DNA of 64,000 bases from contig NZ_PCNZ01000003.1 of assembly GCF_002975175.1 (NCBI RefSeq), positions 248,001 to 312,000 of the forward strand, written 5' to 3'. Under the pieces are notes generated by a model. That model did no database searches, was not told the origin of the DNA, and saw nothing but the letters and a program-made list of their open reading frames with translations. Made by a program: the position numbers and the translations under genes. How positions within the stretch are numbered: the first letter of the stretch is position 1; the number at the start of each line of letters is the position of its first letter. Below are positions 16,907 to 24,550 of the stretch, one piece after another. Source of the DNA: Bacillus sp. MYb209 (GTDB lineage Bacteria > Bacillota > Bacilli > Bacillales > Bacillaceae_G).

Positions 16907-17335
16907 TTACATATTTCGCATACTTTTAAACTGTTCATTCTCGAGATAGCAATGAAATCTTTCCACCCCCGGATATTTTTCTCCCAGACTTTTAATCTTA
17001 AACCTACACTTTTTATAAAATTCGACTGCCTCTTCGTCTGTCTCTGCCTCTATATATGTCAACTCATACTTCCTAATTATTTCTCTTATCATTTGAAGTG
17101 CAATTCCTTGATGACGATATATTTCATCAACAGCTATGTGACACATTCTCGCTCTATTTGTATCAATTAATACAATACCTATGCACCCCATATTCCCATA
17201 TTTATATAGTACTGCATGATCGTTTTCATACAATGAAACTGCTTTAATTAAGCTTACTTCACTCGGACCGGTCGCATGCTTTAATACTTTCTTAATCGGA
17301 TCTATTTCTAAATGCTCAACACGTTGTAACATCAT
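16907..17335 (-). CDS. GNAT family N-acetyltransferase
   Basis: 142 residues with the GNAT core: β4 HIAVDEIYRHQGIALQMI (R-x-x-G-x-A acetyl-CoA pyrophosphate loop, here RHQGIA), and the C-terminal EEAVEFYKKCRFKI motif B region. The acceptor substrate is unknown. AAAGGATATGGA precedes the ATG. Single-gene unit. Confidence 0.8.
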   Translation of the reverse strand: MMLQRVEHLEIDPIKKVLKHATGPSEVSLIKAVSLYENDHAVLYKYGNMGCIGIVLIDTNRARMCHIAVDEIYRHQGIALQMIREIIRKYELTYIEAETDEEAVEFYKKCRFKIKSLGEKYPGVERFHCYLENEQFKSMRNM

Positions 17336-17356
17336 ACTTCCATATCCTTTCTTATG

Positions 17357-17398
17357 AAAAAAGACTAGCTCTTTATTAAAAAAGAGCTAATCTTTTTA
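17357..17398 (-). terminator. terminator of the DMT efflux gene
   Basis: AAAGATTAGCTCTTT / AAAGAGCTAGTCTTT hairpin on the minus strand followed by a T run, at the end of the transporter gene. Confidence 0.7.
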
Positions 17399-18334
17399 CG
17401 CTGTTCTTTTTTCTTCTTTTTTCACAACTACAGCTACATAGCTATGAAGTATCATTCCGACAATAACGAGGCTCATTCCAATCCAAGATAAAGAAGACGG
17501 AATTGGGGCAGATAGCCAGATAAGCTCTCCTACTAGTGCAAATAAAACTTCACCGGACTGTGTCGCTTCAACGGTTGCTAATTTTTGCGGATCGTCTTTT
17601 ACAAGATCTGTTGCAAAGAAAAATAATACTGTTGCGATTAAACCTGAGCTAACCGCTACAATAAAACATTGGATAACTTGGCTACTTGACGGTAATCCAC
17701 TTGTAGAAACTTCATATCCAGATAGTAAAAACCAAAATGGTAAACTTGCTAATGTCATACCGAGAACTCGTTGGAAGACATCTAATTCACCCTTACAAAC
17801 TTGCATCATCTTTCTATTTCCAAGTGGATATGCAAAGGCTGCAATGAGTACAGGAACTACACATAAAACAGTTTCACGAATTCCTAAAGAAGAAGCGTGT
17901 TCTACTTGCATAAGAACAACACCGAATAAAATAATGCCTGACATTACTAATTCCTTCATTGGAAGTTTTTTATGTAATGGGTCAACCGCGAAAAATGGTG
18001 TTAACAAAATCCCTGCAACTATCGTTATTTGCCAAGTTGAAGCGACGAGCCACCCCGGTCCAAACGCACCAGCAAAACTAAGCGGTGCATAAAAGAGACC
18101 AAATCCAACAATACTCCATAACAACCATTCTTTCGGATTGTTTTTCATATATTGAAAGAGTTGCTTTAAGTTCCCTCTATACATGACAATTAGTAATAGC
18201 ATGGGAACCATAAAGTAATACCGTAATGATGCACTCCAAATCCAACTTCCACCTTCTAAGTCCATCGATCGGTTTAACACAAAGGTAAAGGCAAAGAAAA
18301 ACGATGCCAATATCCCTATTGCAATAGCTTTCAT
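17396..18334 (-). CDS. DMT/EmrE-like multidrug efflux transporter
   Basis: About 312 residues with ten hydrophobic segments in two repeats, as in the drug/metabolite transporter superfamily (PF13536-type multidrug resistance efflux proteins). Conserved features include GSWIWSASLRYYFMVP after TM1 and ATVEATQSGEVLFALVGELIW before the last helices. The substrate is unknown. A longer frame exists upstream, but AAGGGG is placed for the ATG at 18334 (MKAIAIGILASFF). Confidence 0.8.
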   Translation of the reverse strand: MKAIAIGILASFFFAFTFVLNRSMDLEGGSWIWSASLRYYFMVPMLLLIVMYRGNLKQLFQYMKNNPKEWLLWSIVGFGLFYAPLSFAGAFGPGWLVASTWQITIVAGILLTPFFAVDPLHKKLPMKELVMSGIILFGVVLMQVEHASSLGIRETVLCVVPVLIAAFAYPLGNRKMMQVCKGELDVFQRVLGMTLASLPFWFLLSGYEVSTSGLPSSSQVIQCFIVAVSSGLIATVLFFFATDLVKDDPQKLATVEATQSGEVLFALVGELIWLSAPIPSSLSWIGMSLVIVGMILHSYVAVVVKKEEKRTA

Positions 18335-18406
18335 CTTAAAACCCCTTATATAGTTTCTCCTTTTACTATATAACAAAATGAATATAATTAATATTCAAAA
18401 ATCTCA

Positions 18407-18928
18407 TCACACGTGTAGTCTACTTCTCTTATATAACTTCCGTAATCGACTAATGTGAGCTTGATGATACCGATTATGATCCGCTATATGCCATATTCCC
18501 CATCTTACAGTCGCTGTTTCGCTATTTTCATAGGACACCTCCCGAAGCAAATCATTTTCTATTAGTTTCATACATTCCTTATAAAACATAATCTGTACTT
18601 CTTTATAGTCTTGCATCAACTCTTGTAGCGTATGTTTTCTTAGCTTTGGAAGCTCTCCTTCTTCATTCAGCATAGGACCATATGTATTTTGAAATACTGA
18701 TGGCACTTCTTCCCCCTTTAAACGATATACCCAATGCAAATCGACAACTGCTAAATGCTGAAGTAATTGCCCAATACTATTTTCATCATTTTCTGGCCCT
18801 TTATATGATAGTTCTTTTTCTTCAGTACCTTCTACTAAATTTTGCAATCTTTCAAATGTATCCCGAACAGTCGCATACAAAATTGCCACGTTGGGGTTCA
18901 TATCTTTTTCTAAATGGAGATCTTTCAT
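18407..18928 (-). CDS. DinB-like protein
   Basis: 173 residues forming the four-helix DinB/YfiT fold with the usual metal-binding histidine pattern: LLQHLAVVDLHWVYRL in helix 2 and GIWHIADHNRYHQAHI in helix 4. Many members act as thiol S-transferases using bacillithiol. This one has no direct evidence for that. It lies in the same direction as neighbouring GNAT genes, 15 bp from the next. TTAAAGGAAGG precedes the ATG. Confidence 0.78.
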   Translation of the reverse strand: MKDLHLEKDMNPNVAILYATVRDTFERLQNLVEGTEEKELSYKGPENDENSIGQLLQHLAVVDLHWVYRLKGEEVPSVFQNTYGPMLNEEGELPKLRKHTLQELMQDYKEVQIMFYKECMKLIENDLLREVSYENSETATVRWGIWHIADHNRYHQAHISRLRKLYKRSRLHV

Positions 18929-18943
18929 GATAATATCCTTCCT

Positions 18944-19444
18944 TTAAAGAAACAACACCATATTTTCATCATCACTATACACACCATTCACCTTTATAGC
19001 TTTTTTTTCAATTCCATACGTTTTAAAGCCCAATGATTTGTACAATTTTTTTGCTGGTTCGTTTGTGGACACAACACCTAAGGTTAATTGCTCTAGTTTT
19101 ATATCTCGCGCTCTTTGAATGGCATTTGCTATTAACTCACGTGCCAATCCGTTCCGCCTGTTTTGTGCATCTACATACATCGCAACGATATGACCTTTAT
19201 GCTTATATGCCTCTTTCTCTTCAGTCAGTAAAGTGACAACTCCAATTAATTGATTTTCTTTATTAAAAGCACCGAATGTACAACTAGTAGCAGATGTTAA
19301 ATTACTTGCAACTCGATCAAGAGGATTTTCCTGGCGGATTGCCTCTTCATAAGTTGTTATAAACGCCTCTGGATTTACTTGTAATGCTTGTAAGCGTAAA
19401 TCCCAATATTTTTCCGCATCTTCTTTAGTAAGTAATCGAATCAT
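18944..19444 (-). CDS. GNAT family N-acetyltransferase
   Basis: 166 residues. Acetyl-CoA loop in VAMYVDAQNRRNGLARELIANAI (RRNGLA), followed by LTLGVVSTNEPAKKLYKSLGFKTYG, the classical motif B. N-terminal RLLTKEDAEKYWDLRLQAL is the usual GNAT opening. Substrate unknown. It has AAAGGGG before the ATG and lies between a DinB gene and another GNAT gene in one direction, possibly one transcript. Confidence 0.83.
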   Translation of the reverse strand: MIRLLTKEDAEKYWDLRLQALQVNPEAFITTYEEAIRQENPLDRVASNLTSATSCTFGAFNKENQLIGVVTLLTEEKEAYKHKGHIVAMYVDAQNRRNGLARELIANAIQRARDIKLEQLTLGVVSTNEPAKKLYKSLGFKTYGIEKKAIKVNGVYSDDENMVLFL

Positions 19445-19476
19445 TTCTCTATCCCCTTTAAGTTTACATAATATTT

Positions 19477-20016
19477 TTATAGACTATTTGATTGATATTC
19501 TTCTTTTAACATACTATAACGATAGCGATGAATGAATTTACCATGACGTAATCGATCATTTCTCATTATTCCTTCACAAACAAATCCTGCTTTTTCATAA
19601 CTCTTTCTAGCTTGTAAATTATCTTCGTCTACTCGTAGCCATATTTTTTCTAATTCGAATGCAGAAAAGCCAATTTGTAACATACTGTATAGAGCTGCCA
19701 TTCCATATCCTTTACCCCAATATTCTTTATTTCCAATAGCAATCCCTAGTTCAGCATTTTTATTCGTTTTATCGAAATTTTTAATATCTACCCATCCAAT
19801 GTGTATACCCTTATCAGTTAGAATAGCTCGTTGTTCATATCCATTCTTTCGACTTATACACGTTTCAATCCACCTTCTCGTATCTTCACGAGTGAACGGT
19901 GGATATTGATCTGGTACAACTAAGTGCTTTGTTACTTCTGTATCTAATGACCACCTGTACCGATCTTCTACATCATCTAGTAATAGTTCTCTTAATTGAA
20001 CAATTGGTAAATTCAT
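19477..20016 (-). CDS. RimJ/RimL-like GNAT N-acetyltransferase
   Basis: 179 residues of the acetyltransferase_3 group: VQLRELLLDDVEDRYRWSLD start, ELGIAIGNKEYWGKGYGMAAL (acetyl-CoA loop), and LRVDEDNLQARKSYEKAGF. Such proteins modify protein N-termini or small amines; the target is unknown. GAAGGGG supports the ATG at 20016 rather than one six codons upstream, which would overlap the upstream gene by four bases. Confidence 0.82.
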   Translation of the reverse strand: MNLPIVQLRELLLDDVEDRYRWSLDTEVTKHLVVPDQYPPFTREDTRRWIETCISRKNGYEQRAILTDKGIHIGWVDIKNFDKTNKNAELGIAIGNKEYWGKGYGMAALYSMLQIGFSAFELEKIWLRVDEDNLQARKSYEKAGFVCEGIMRNDRLRHGKFIHRYRYSMLKEEYQSNSL

Positions 20017-20030
20017 TTTGCTACCCCTTC

Positions 20031-20732
20031 TCATTTCCCTATAGAAAATCCTTCGAACATTCTTCCCCCATACTCTTCTAACGTTTTTTCTATAAAAGCA
20101 ATTAATTCCTTTTTCTCACCTGTTTTATAAAAGTGATCGAAAACCATAACAAATTTCTCTGCATATACTTCATCATACCTTTTCAACACTCTAATGAACC
20201 ATTTTGAATTTCCAAGCCATTGTCCATTTACCCTCAAAACATATTCATGTACTAAATCAGCTAATAAGTTTGCGATAAACAACTCTTCTTCTCTCTTTGT
20301 TGCACCAATCAAGTCATCCAAAGCATCCGTAATAAAATAACGCTTTTGCTTCTTCGTTTCTTCGGTCCATTTATCTGGTCCCTTCATTAATAGATCATTC
20401 GCTTCTCTTTTTAACCGCTCAACAATTTCAACCTTCCCTTTTAAAACAAACCCTTCTAATACTAATTGCGGTAAAGAAGGTCTTCCGCGGTCACAATCCA
20501 TTTTAAAAAAGGTTTTATACGTTTCAAAATTATGTACAAACACTTCAACAGGCCACCCATTACTATAGAAAGATTCTCTATAACAAGATGACAAACTTTG
20601 GTCGAAAATTACAATATCAAGGTCAGATGTTTTCGTAGCCTCTCCTCTAGCAACACTTCCCCCTAGTAAAGCAACATCACAATTCGGAAATTGTGATGCA
20701 ATTATGCTTCATGCCGCTTCAATTGGTTCCAT
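20031..20732 (-). pseudogene. nucleotidyltransferase gene with an in-frame TGA near the start
   Basis: From an ATG at 20732, preceded by AAAGGAT, the frame encodes MEPIEAA, then TGA at 20709-20711, then continues open to 20031. After the stop come LLGGSVARGEATKTSDLDIVIF, a textbook polymerase-β superfamily nucleotidyltransferase motif (GSxxRGE...SDxD), and a helical C-terminus as in kanamycin-nucleotidyltransferase-like proteins. All catalytic motifs lie downstream of the stop and there is no good restart before them. A later TTG start would remove the GGS motif. It is a very recent-looking disruption, or a sequencing error. Confidence 0.75.
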
Positions 20733-20748
20733 ATCCTTTCCCTTTCTC

Positions 20749-21432
20749 TTATTTTAGTTTCTTTTTTTCAGTTCTTTCTCGTGTCTTTTTGATATAAGCT
20801 TCTGCATCCGGTGTTTTGCATGACGTTGCACCGTGATCAACTTCTACTTTTCCAATTTCACGTGAGATTTCAATTGCTTGTTGCTCTAAACTTTCATTTC
20901 GAACCCCTATCGCAATTAAAGCTCTATTCATCGCTTCTCTTTTTCGATTTTTTTCATTATGTATATGAACTTTAATCTCTTCTAAATACGGTAAGAAAAA
21001 GTCATCGTCTAACGTTTTATTTTTTATAGCGATATTCGCTAATAATGACCAACCTGCTCTTCCAATCCATTCATCATCAGACTTCGTCCATTCTTCCATT
21101 CTTTCTATCGCGATTGGCGACGTACATATAGCTGTCATAAGAACGTCCATTAAACAATAATAATCAACATCCTGAACCCATCTATTTAGCTGTTCTGGCG
21201 TTAGTTTCTTCGGATCTAAAATCATCGTTGCTAAAGTCATTGCATCCATATTTTTCGTTTCCCATAATGAGATTGCTAAATCATGATCCTTTTTTATCTT
21301 CTTTTTTAACAATTTTAAATTCGCAAAACTAACTCCGAATAACGGCTCTTTCGCCCCATGATTTTTAAACGTTTTACGATTTTGTTCTGTTCCACATTCC
21401 TCTAGTTGCTGCATTACTTCTTCAAGTAACAT
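20749..21432 (-). CDS. DNA alkylation repair (AlkD-like HEAT) protein
   Basis: 227 residues made of HEAT-like helical repeats of the PF08713 family, e.g. EPLFGVSFANLKLLKKKIKKDHDLAISLW and WIGRAGWSLLANIAI (given as landmarks). The AlkD family lifts 3-methyladenine and 7-methylguanine from DNA. The end contains DHGATSCKTPDAEAYIKK, seen in a sub-branch that differs from canonical AlkD; glycosylase activity is therefore not assured. AGGTGGG precedes the ATG. Confidence 0.75.
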   Translation of the reverse strand: MLLEEVMQQLEECGTEQNRKTFKNHGAKEPLFGVSFANLKLLKKKIKKDHDLAISLWETKNMDAMTLATMILDPKKLTPEQLNRWVQDVDYYCLMDVLMTAICTSPIAIERMEEWTKSDDEWIGRAGWSLLANIAIKNKTLDDDFFLPYLEEIKVHIHNEKNRKREAMNRALIAIGVRNESLEQQAIEISREIGKVEVDHGATSCKTPDAEAYIKKTRERTEKKKLK

Positions 21433-21543
21433 ATGCCCACCTCTTTTATGTTTTATGTTGACTCCATATATGCATGTACGATATATTCTACATTACTTTT
21501 TGGTTTTCCTATATTTATTTTTCAAATGCGGTATGTGAAATTT

Positions 21544-22197
21544 TTATTGATGTATTTTAAAACAACAAACATCCTCTAGCGCATTCAACGGGTTTATTAT
21601 GTTCCTTCCTATTATACTTTCTACCCTTGTAGCAGCGTCTACCATAGATAATTGTGCAACTGAAAGCATTTCGTTTCTATCTTTCATAATTTCATATAAA
21701 TACTTTTCTAATTTAGCATCATGCTCTTCTTTACGACCTTGCATAATTAACTCAAATATCCCTTCTATCACTTCTACTTTTACATGTATGGATTTATTAT
21801 TCTGCCGAGCGTATTGTTTTAAACGTTCCATCGTTCCTGAAACAGTGCGGTTATTTGTAAAAAGTATGGTCTGTGGCTCTTCAACCTGACAAATCATTTC
21901 AAAGAATGGCTCATCAATTTTCAATATAGGAATGTCTATTTCGAAATTTTCATCTAATAGCGTAATATAATCTGTACAAGTTAATAAAAGTGTATCTACA
22001 TCACTTTTGGCTATATACTTTATAATATCTTTTAAATTATTTCGTGCTTGTTCTTTTTCAAAATCACAATCTTTTTTTAATATGCGTGATAAGATGGGAT
22101 CTACAAAATGGAGTATTTCGATTCCAAAAGATTGCAATGCTCGGTCAATGTATTCAATATTTGAATGATGAGCATGTAAACAAGCTAGTTTTTCCAT
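21544..22197 (-). CDS. Asp/Glu racemase-fold protein lacking the second cysteine
   Basis: 217 residues with the general plan of the aspartate/glutamate racemase superfamily: an N-terminal strand with HAHHSNIEYIDRAL, then VDTLLLTCTDYITL (first catalytic Cys-Thr), then QTILFTNNRTVSGTMERL. The second half should carry a C-T-H motif; here the matching place reads LSVAQLSMVDAA, with no Cys. A one-cysteine active site suggests a decarboxylase, isomerase or non-racemising relative. AGGGAGG precedes the ATG. Confidence 0.55.
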   Translation of the reverse strand: MEKLACLHAHHSNIEYIDRALQSFGIEILHFVDPILSRILKKDCDFEKEQARNNLKDIIKYIAKSDVDTLLLTCTDYITLLDENFEIDIPILKIDEPFFEMICQVEEPQTILFTNNRTVSGTMERLKQYARQNNKSIHVKVEVIEGIFELIMQGRKEEHDAKLEKYLYEIMKDRNEMLSVAQLSMVDAATRVESIIGRNIINPLNALEDVCCFKIHQ

Positions 22198-22310
22198 ACT
22201 TATCCTCCCTTTCTAAAGCAAAAAACATGAATGAACCATTTTACATACAGTTCCATTCATTTAATTCTTGTTTCATTTTTTCAAACCTGCAAAACAGTGA
22301 AATCTTGCAT

Positions 22311-22353
22311 ACTTTTTTACAAACTTTTTTGCGCTTGTAAAAAAGTTTTTTTG
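22311..22353. other. perfect 12-bp inverted repeat before the deacetylase gene
   Basis: ACTTTTTTACAA / TTGTAAAAAAGT with a 12-base loop, followed by TTTTTTTGC. It could terminate transcription from either side or be an operator/leader structure of the deacetylase gene about 70 bp downstream. No terminator is needed there for the divergent racemase-like gene. Confidence 0.45.
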
Positions 22354-22415
22354 CATTTCCCCCTCTAAAATTGCTAATATAGTAGAGTAGAACTTTTATA
22401 GAGAGTAGGAAAATT

Positions 22416-23243
22416 ATGCACAATGGAATTCGGATGACAACTTTAGTGAAAAGGGCTCTGTTGATTTGCGCTGGGGTATTATTTACATACGAAGCTGCTT
22501 ACGGATCAACACATATCGCTCTAGCAAGTACAGAGGATGAAGCTAAATCTGTTCAACTTGTAAGTGAAATTCAAACATCCCTTGCTCCGAAAGAAGCTCC
22601 AAAGCACTATAACGGGCAAGTTAGAAAAGTCGCTTACTTAACATTTGACGATGGTCCTGGAAAATACACAGCTGAGCTTTTAGATATGTTAAAGAGCGAA
22701 AATGCAAAAGCAACATTCTTCCTAATTGGTTCAAACGTGAAAGCTTTCCCTGATCTTGTAAAACGTGAAGATGCTGAAGGCCACTATGTTGGGATGCACA
22801 GTATGACTCATAACTACAAAAAACTGTATACAGAAGGTCACTACGTTGATGAGATGAAGGAAGACCAAGGCTTAATCGCTGGAGTTCTAGGTAAATCACC
22901 AGTATTAACTCGCCCATCTTACGGCTCAATGCCAGGATTAAATGAAGCTCTTCGCAACAAAGTTGTTGAGAATGGTTTAAAAGTATGGGATTGGACAATT
23001 GATTCATTAGACTGGAAATACAACAAAATGCCAGTTGATGCTGCTTCAGCTAAAATCGTAGAAAACGTTCTAGCTGGTGCTACAAATCCAACAGAAGTTA
23101 TTCTTATGCACGATATTCATCCACAATCAGTTAAAGCAGTACCTGGAATTATTAAAGGACTGAAAGAAAGAGGATATGAATTAGAAAGCTATCATGAGAA
23201 CGAACACTTCCCATTAAACTTCTGGCATGATAATCGTATTTAA
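22416..23243 (+). CDS. polysaccharide (peptidoglycan) deacetylase, secreted
   Basis: 275 residues. A signal peptide (LVKRALLICAGVLFTYEAAYG) precedes a NodB-homology domain. Motif 1 is LTFDDGPG (catalytic Asp and metal Asp), motif 2 MHSMTHNY (metal His pair), motif 3 TRPSYGS (usually RPPYG), motif 4 WTIDSLDW, and motif 5 VILMHDIH with the catalytic His. The core family removes acetyl groups from GlcNAc or MurNAc in the wall; the B. cereus group has about ten paralogues. The start uses GAGTAGGA before the ATG at 22416. Confidence 0.87.
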   Translation: MHNGIRMTTLVKRALLICAGVLFTYEAAYGSTHIALASTEDEAKSVQLVSEIQTSLAPKEAPKHYNGQVRKVAYLTFDDGPGKYTAELLDMLKSENAKATFFLIGSNVKAFPDLVKREDAEGHYVGMHSMTHNYKKLYTEGHYVDEMKEDQGLIAGVLGKSPVLTRPSYGSMPGLNEALRNKVVENGLKVWDWTIDSLDWKYNKMPVDAASAKIVENVLAGATNPTEVILMHDIHPQSVKAVPGIIKGLKERGYELESYHENEHFPLNFWHDNRI

Positions 23244-23245
23244 TG

Positions 23246-23286
23246 AAAAAGACTTGATTTCCTCTAGTAGGTTATCAAGTCTTTTT
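23246..23286. terminator. convergent terminator
   Basis: AAAAAGACTTGAT / ATCAAGTCTTTTT hairpin with A and T tracts, between the deacetylase gene and the convergent gene at 23.3 kb. Confidence 0.8.
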
Positions 23287-23287
23287 A

Positions 23288-23713
23288 TTATCGTTTTGGG
23301 AATTTCTTTTGCTGCTCTTCAATAGCACGAATAATATTCTCTCTATCATCTTGAGTTATACTGATAGAAAATTCGTACTCCTCTTCCTTACACCATGCAG
23401 GATTAAGTTCTTGCGATAAGCGAATAACAATGTGAAACTCCTCTTCATTTTCTCCGACATATTCAAACGCCAAATTTGGTTCTATGAAATCTAGTTCATT
23501 ATATGTAGGGTTTGGTAAAGATTCAAACCATTTTATCATGTACTGCAAGTCATAAGTTTGTAAAAAAGGATCCATCGTTTTAAAAACTTTATTTTCTTCT
23601 AACAGTTTCGCCTTTACTATTAACCAGTTTCTATCACACTCGTCTTTCTCATCTTTAAATTGGTATTTTACAACCTCTAAATGTAATGATACTTTTTTAT
23701 TTTGAAAATTCAT
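23288..23713 (-). CDS. WapI-family immunity-like protein
   Basis: 141 acidic residues. The pattern DRNWLIVKAKL, then MDPFLQTYDLQYMIKWFESL, then IEPNLAFEY and a FHIVIRL strand, fits proteins annotated as WapI-family immunity or related contact-toxin immunity proteins (NWL...G.......L.T.EL..L..WL). No toxin gene is adjacent, so it would be an orphan immunity gene or a relative with another role. AAGGGGG precedes the ATG. The family call rests on pattern memory. Confidence 0.5.
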   Translation of the reverse strand: MNFQNKKVSLHLEVVKYQFKDEKDECDRNWLIVKAKLLEENKVFKTMDPFLQTYDLQYMIKWFESLPNPTYNELDFIEPNLAFEYVGENEEEFHIVIRLSQELNPAWCKEEEYEFSISITQDDRENIIRAIEEQQKKFPKR

Positions 23714-23834
23714 GAGTAGCCCCCTTCTATCTCTGAGTCTTTTGTTTTATAAAGTTTTATTAATCCCGATACTTAAAATTATACTAGGTTATTCTAATCG
23801 TTTTTTAATACGGATGAATTGTTTAAATTTATTA

Positions 23835-24377
23835 TCATTTGTACATAAAATAAATTTGATTTGCAATATAATCTGAACTAAAGTGAAGTCCATTCCTTAT
23901 CCACCACATGATAATACCTACCAATGAAGCTGTTTTAATATCAACCGCAACATAATCATCTGGCAAATCCTTTTTCGTATTCTCTCTTCTCGTTTCTATT
24001 AATTGCTTTAAAAATAAAAATAATTGCTCCTCAAATTGATTCATTTTAAATAATATAAATAAATAATTTCGGTGGAGATATAAATAATCAAGTAATTGTG
24101 TTAGTTTTTGTTTTTCTGATAAATCTTTTGCATGCATTAAATCAACAATTTTATTAGACAGCTCATTTAAAATCTCATTCGTGATTTGTTCTAGTAAATC
24201 TTGAATATCTTGATAGTGTAAGTAAAATGTTGTTCGATTTAATCCTGCTTTTGTTGCGACTTTCTGAACTGTTAAGCTTGAAATACTAGAATTCTCACAT
24301 AAGAGTGAAATAACAGCATTTTTAAACATTTCTCTTGAACGAACTGTACGAGAATCTTCTTTTTTAGGTGTAGACAT
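23835..24377 (-). CDS. TetR/AcrR family regulator
   Basis: 180 residues. The N-terminal helix-turn-helix reads SSISSLTVQKVATKAGLNRTTFYLHYQDIQDLL, a canonical TetR domain (positions about 30-62, shown as one landmark in two parts: SLTVQKVATKAGLNRTTFY then LHY). The C-terminal helical domain is of the TetR_C type, rich in hydrophobic residues. It is divergent from an MFS efflux gene and separated from it by 173 bp carrying inverted repeats, so it most likely represses that pump and itself. Confidence 0.85.
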   Translation of the reverse strand: MSTPKKEDSRTVRSREMFKNAVISLLCENSSISSLTVQKVATKAGLNRTTFYLHYQDIQDLLEQITNEILNELSNKIVDLMHAKDLSEKQKLTQLLDYLYLHRNYLFILFKMNQFEEQLFLFLKQLIETRRENTKKDLPDDYVAVDIKTASLVGIIMWWIRNGLHFSSDYIANQIYFMYK

Positions 24378-24410
24378 TTTGAAACTCCTTTATAGATTTT
24401 CTCTTTACTT

Positions 24411-24440
24411 ACTCGACAGTGCATACCTTCTATGTCGAGT
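24411..24440. promoter_or_regulatory. TetR operator candidate 1 (inverted repeat)
   Basis: ACTCGACA (24411-24418) faces TGTCGAGT (24433-24440) as an exact inverted repeat, just upstream of the tetR gene. The half-site (T)CGACA recurs in the second site near the MFS gene. Confidence 0.6.
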
Positions 24441-24504
24441 AGTGAACATTTTCAACAAAACTGTTCATGGTCAAAGAAAATTTATTTTGTTACCATTAAT
24501 TTTA

Positions 24505-24521
24505 TAGACACTATGTCGATA
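24505..24521. promoter_or_regulatory. TetR operator candidate 2 near the MFS start
   Basis: ATAGACActaTGTCGAT is a compact dyad (GACA-3-TGTC) sharing the GACA/TGTCGA half-sites with the first site. It lies 30 bp before the MFS start codon, where repressor binding would block transcription. Confidence 0.55.
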
Positions 24522-24550
24522 AATCAAGAAAACAATGAAGGAGTTTACCA

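Noticed and set aside
22311-22353. Riboswitch or attenuator before the polysaccharide deacetylase
   Set aside because: Only one hairpin with T-rich strands is present and no alternative pairing was found; a simple terminator or operator is equally likely.
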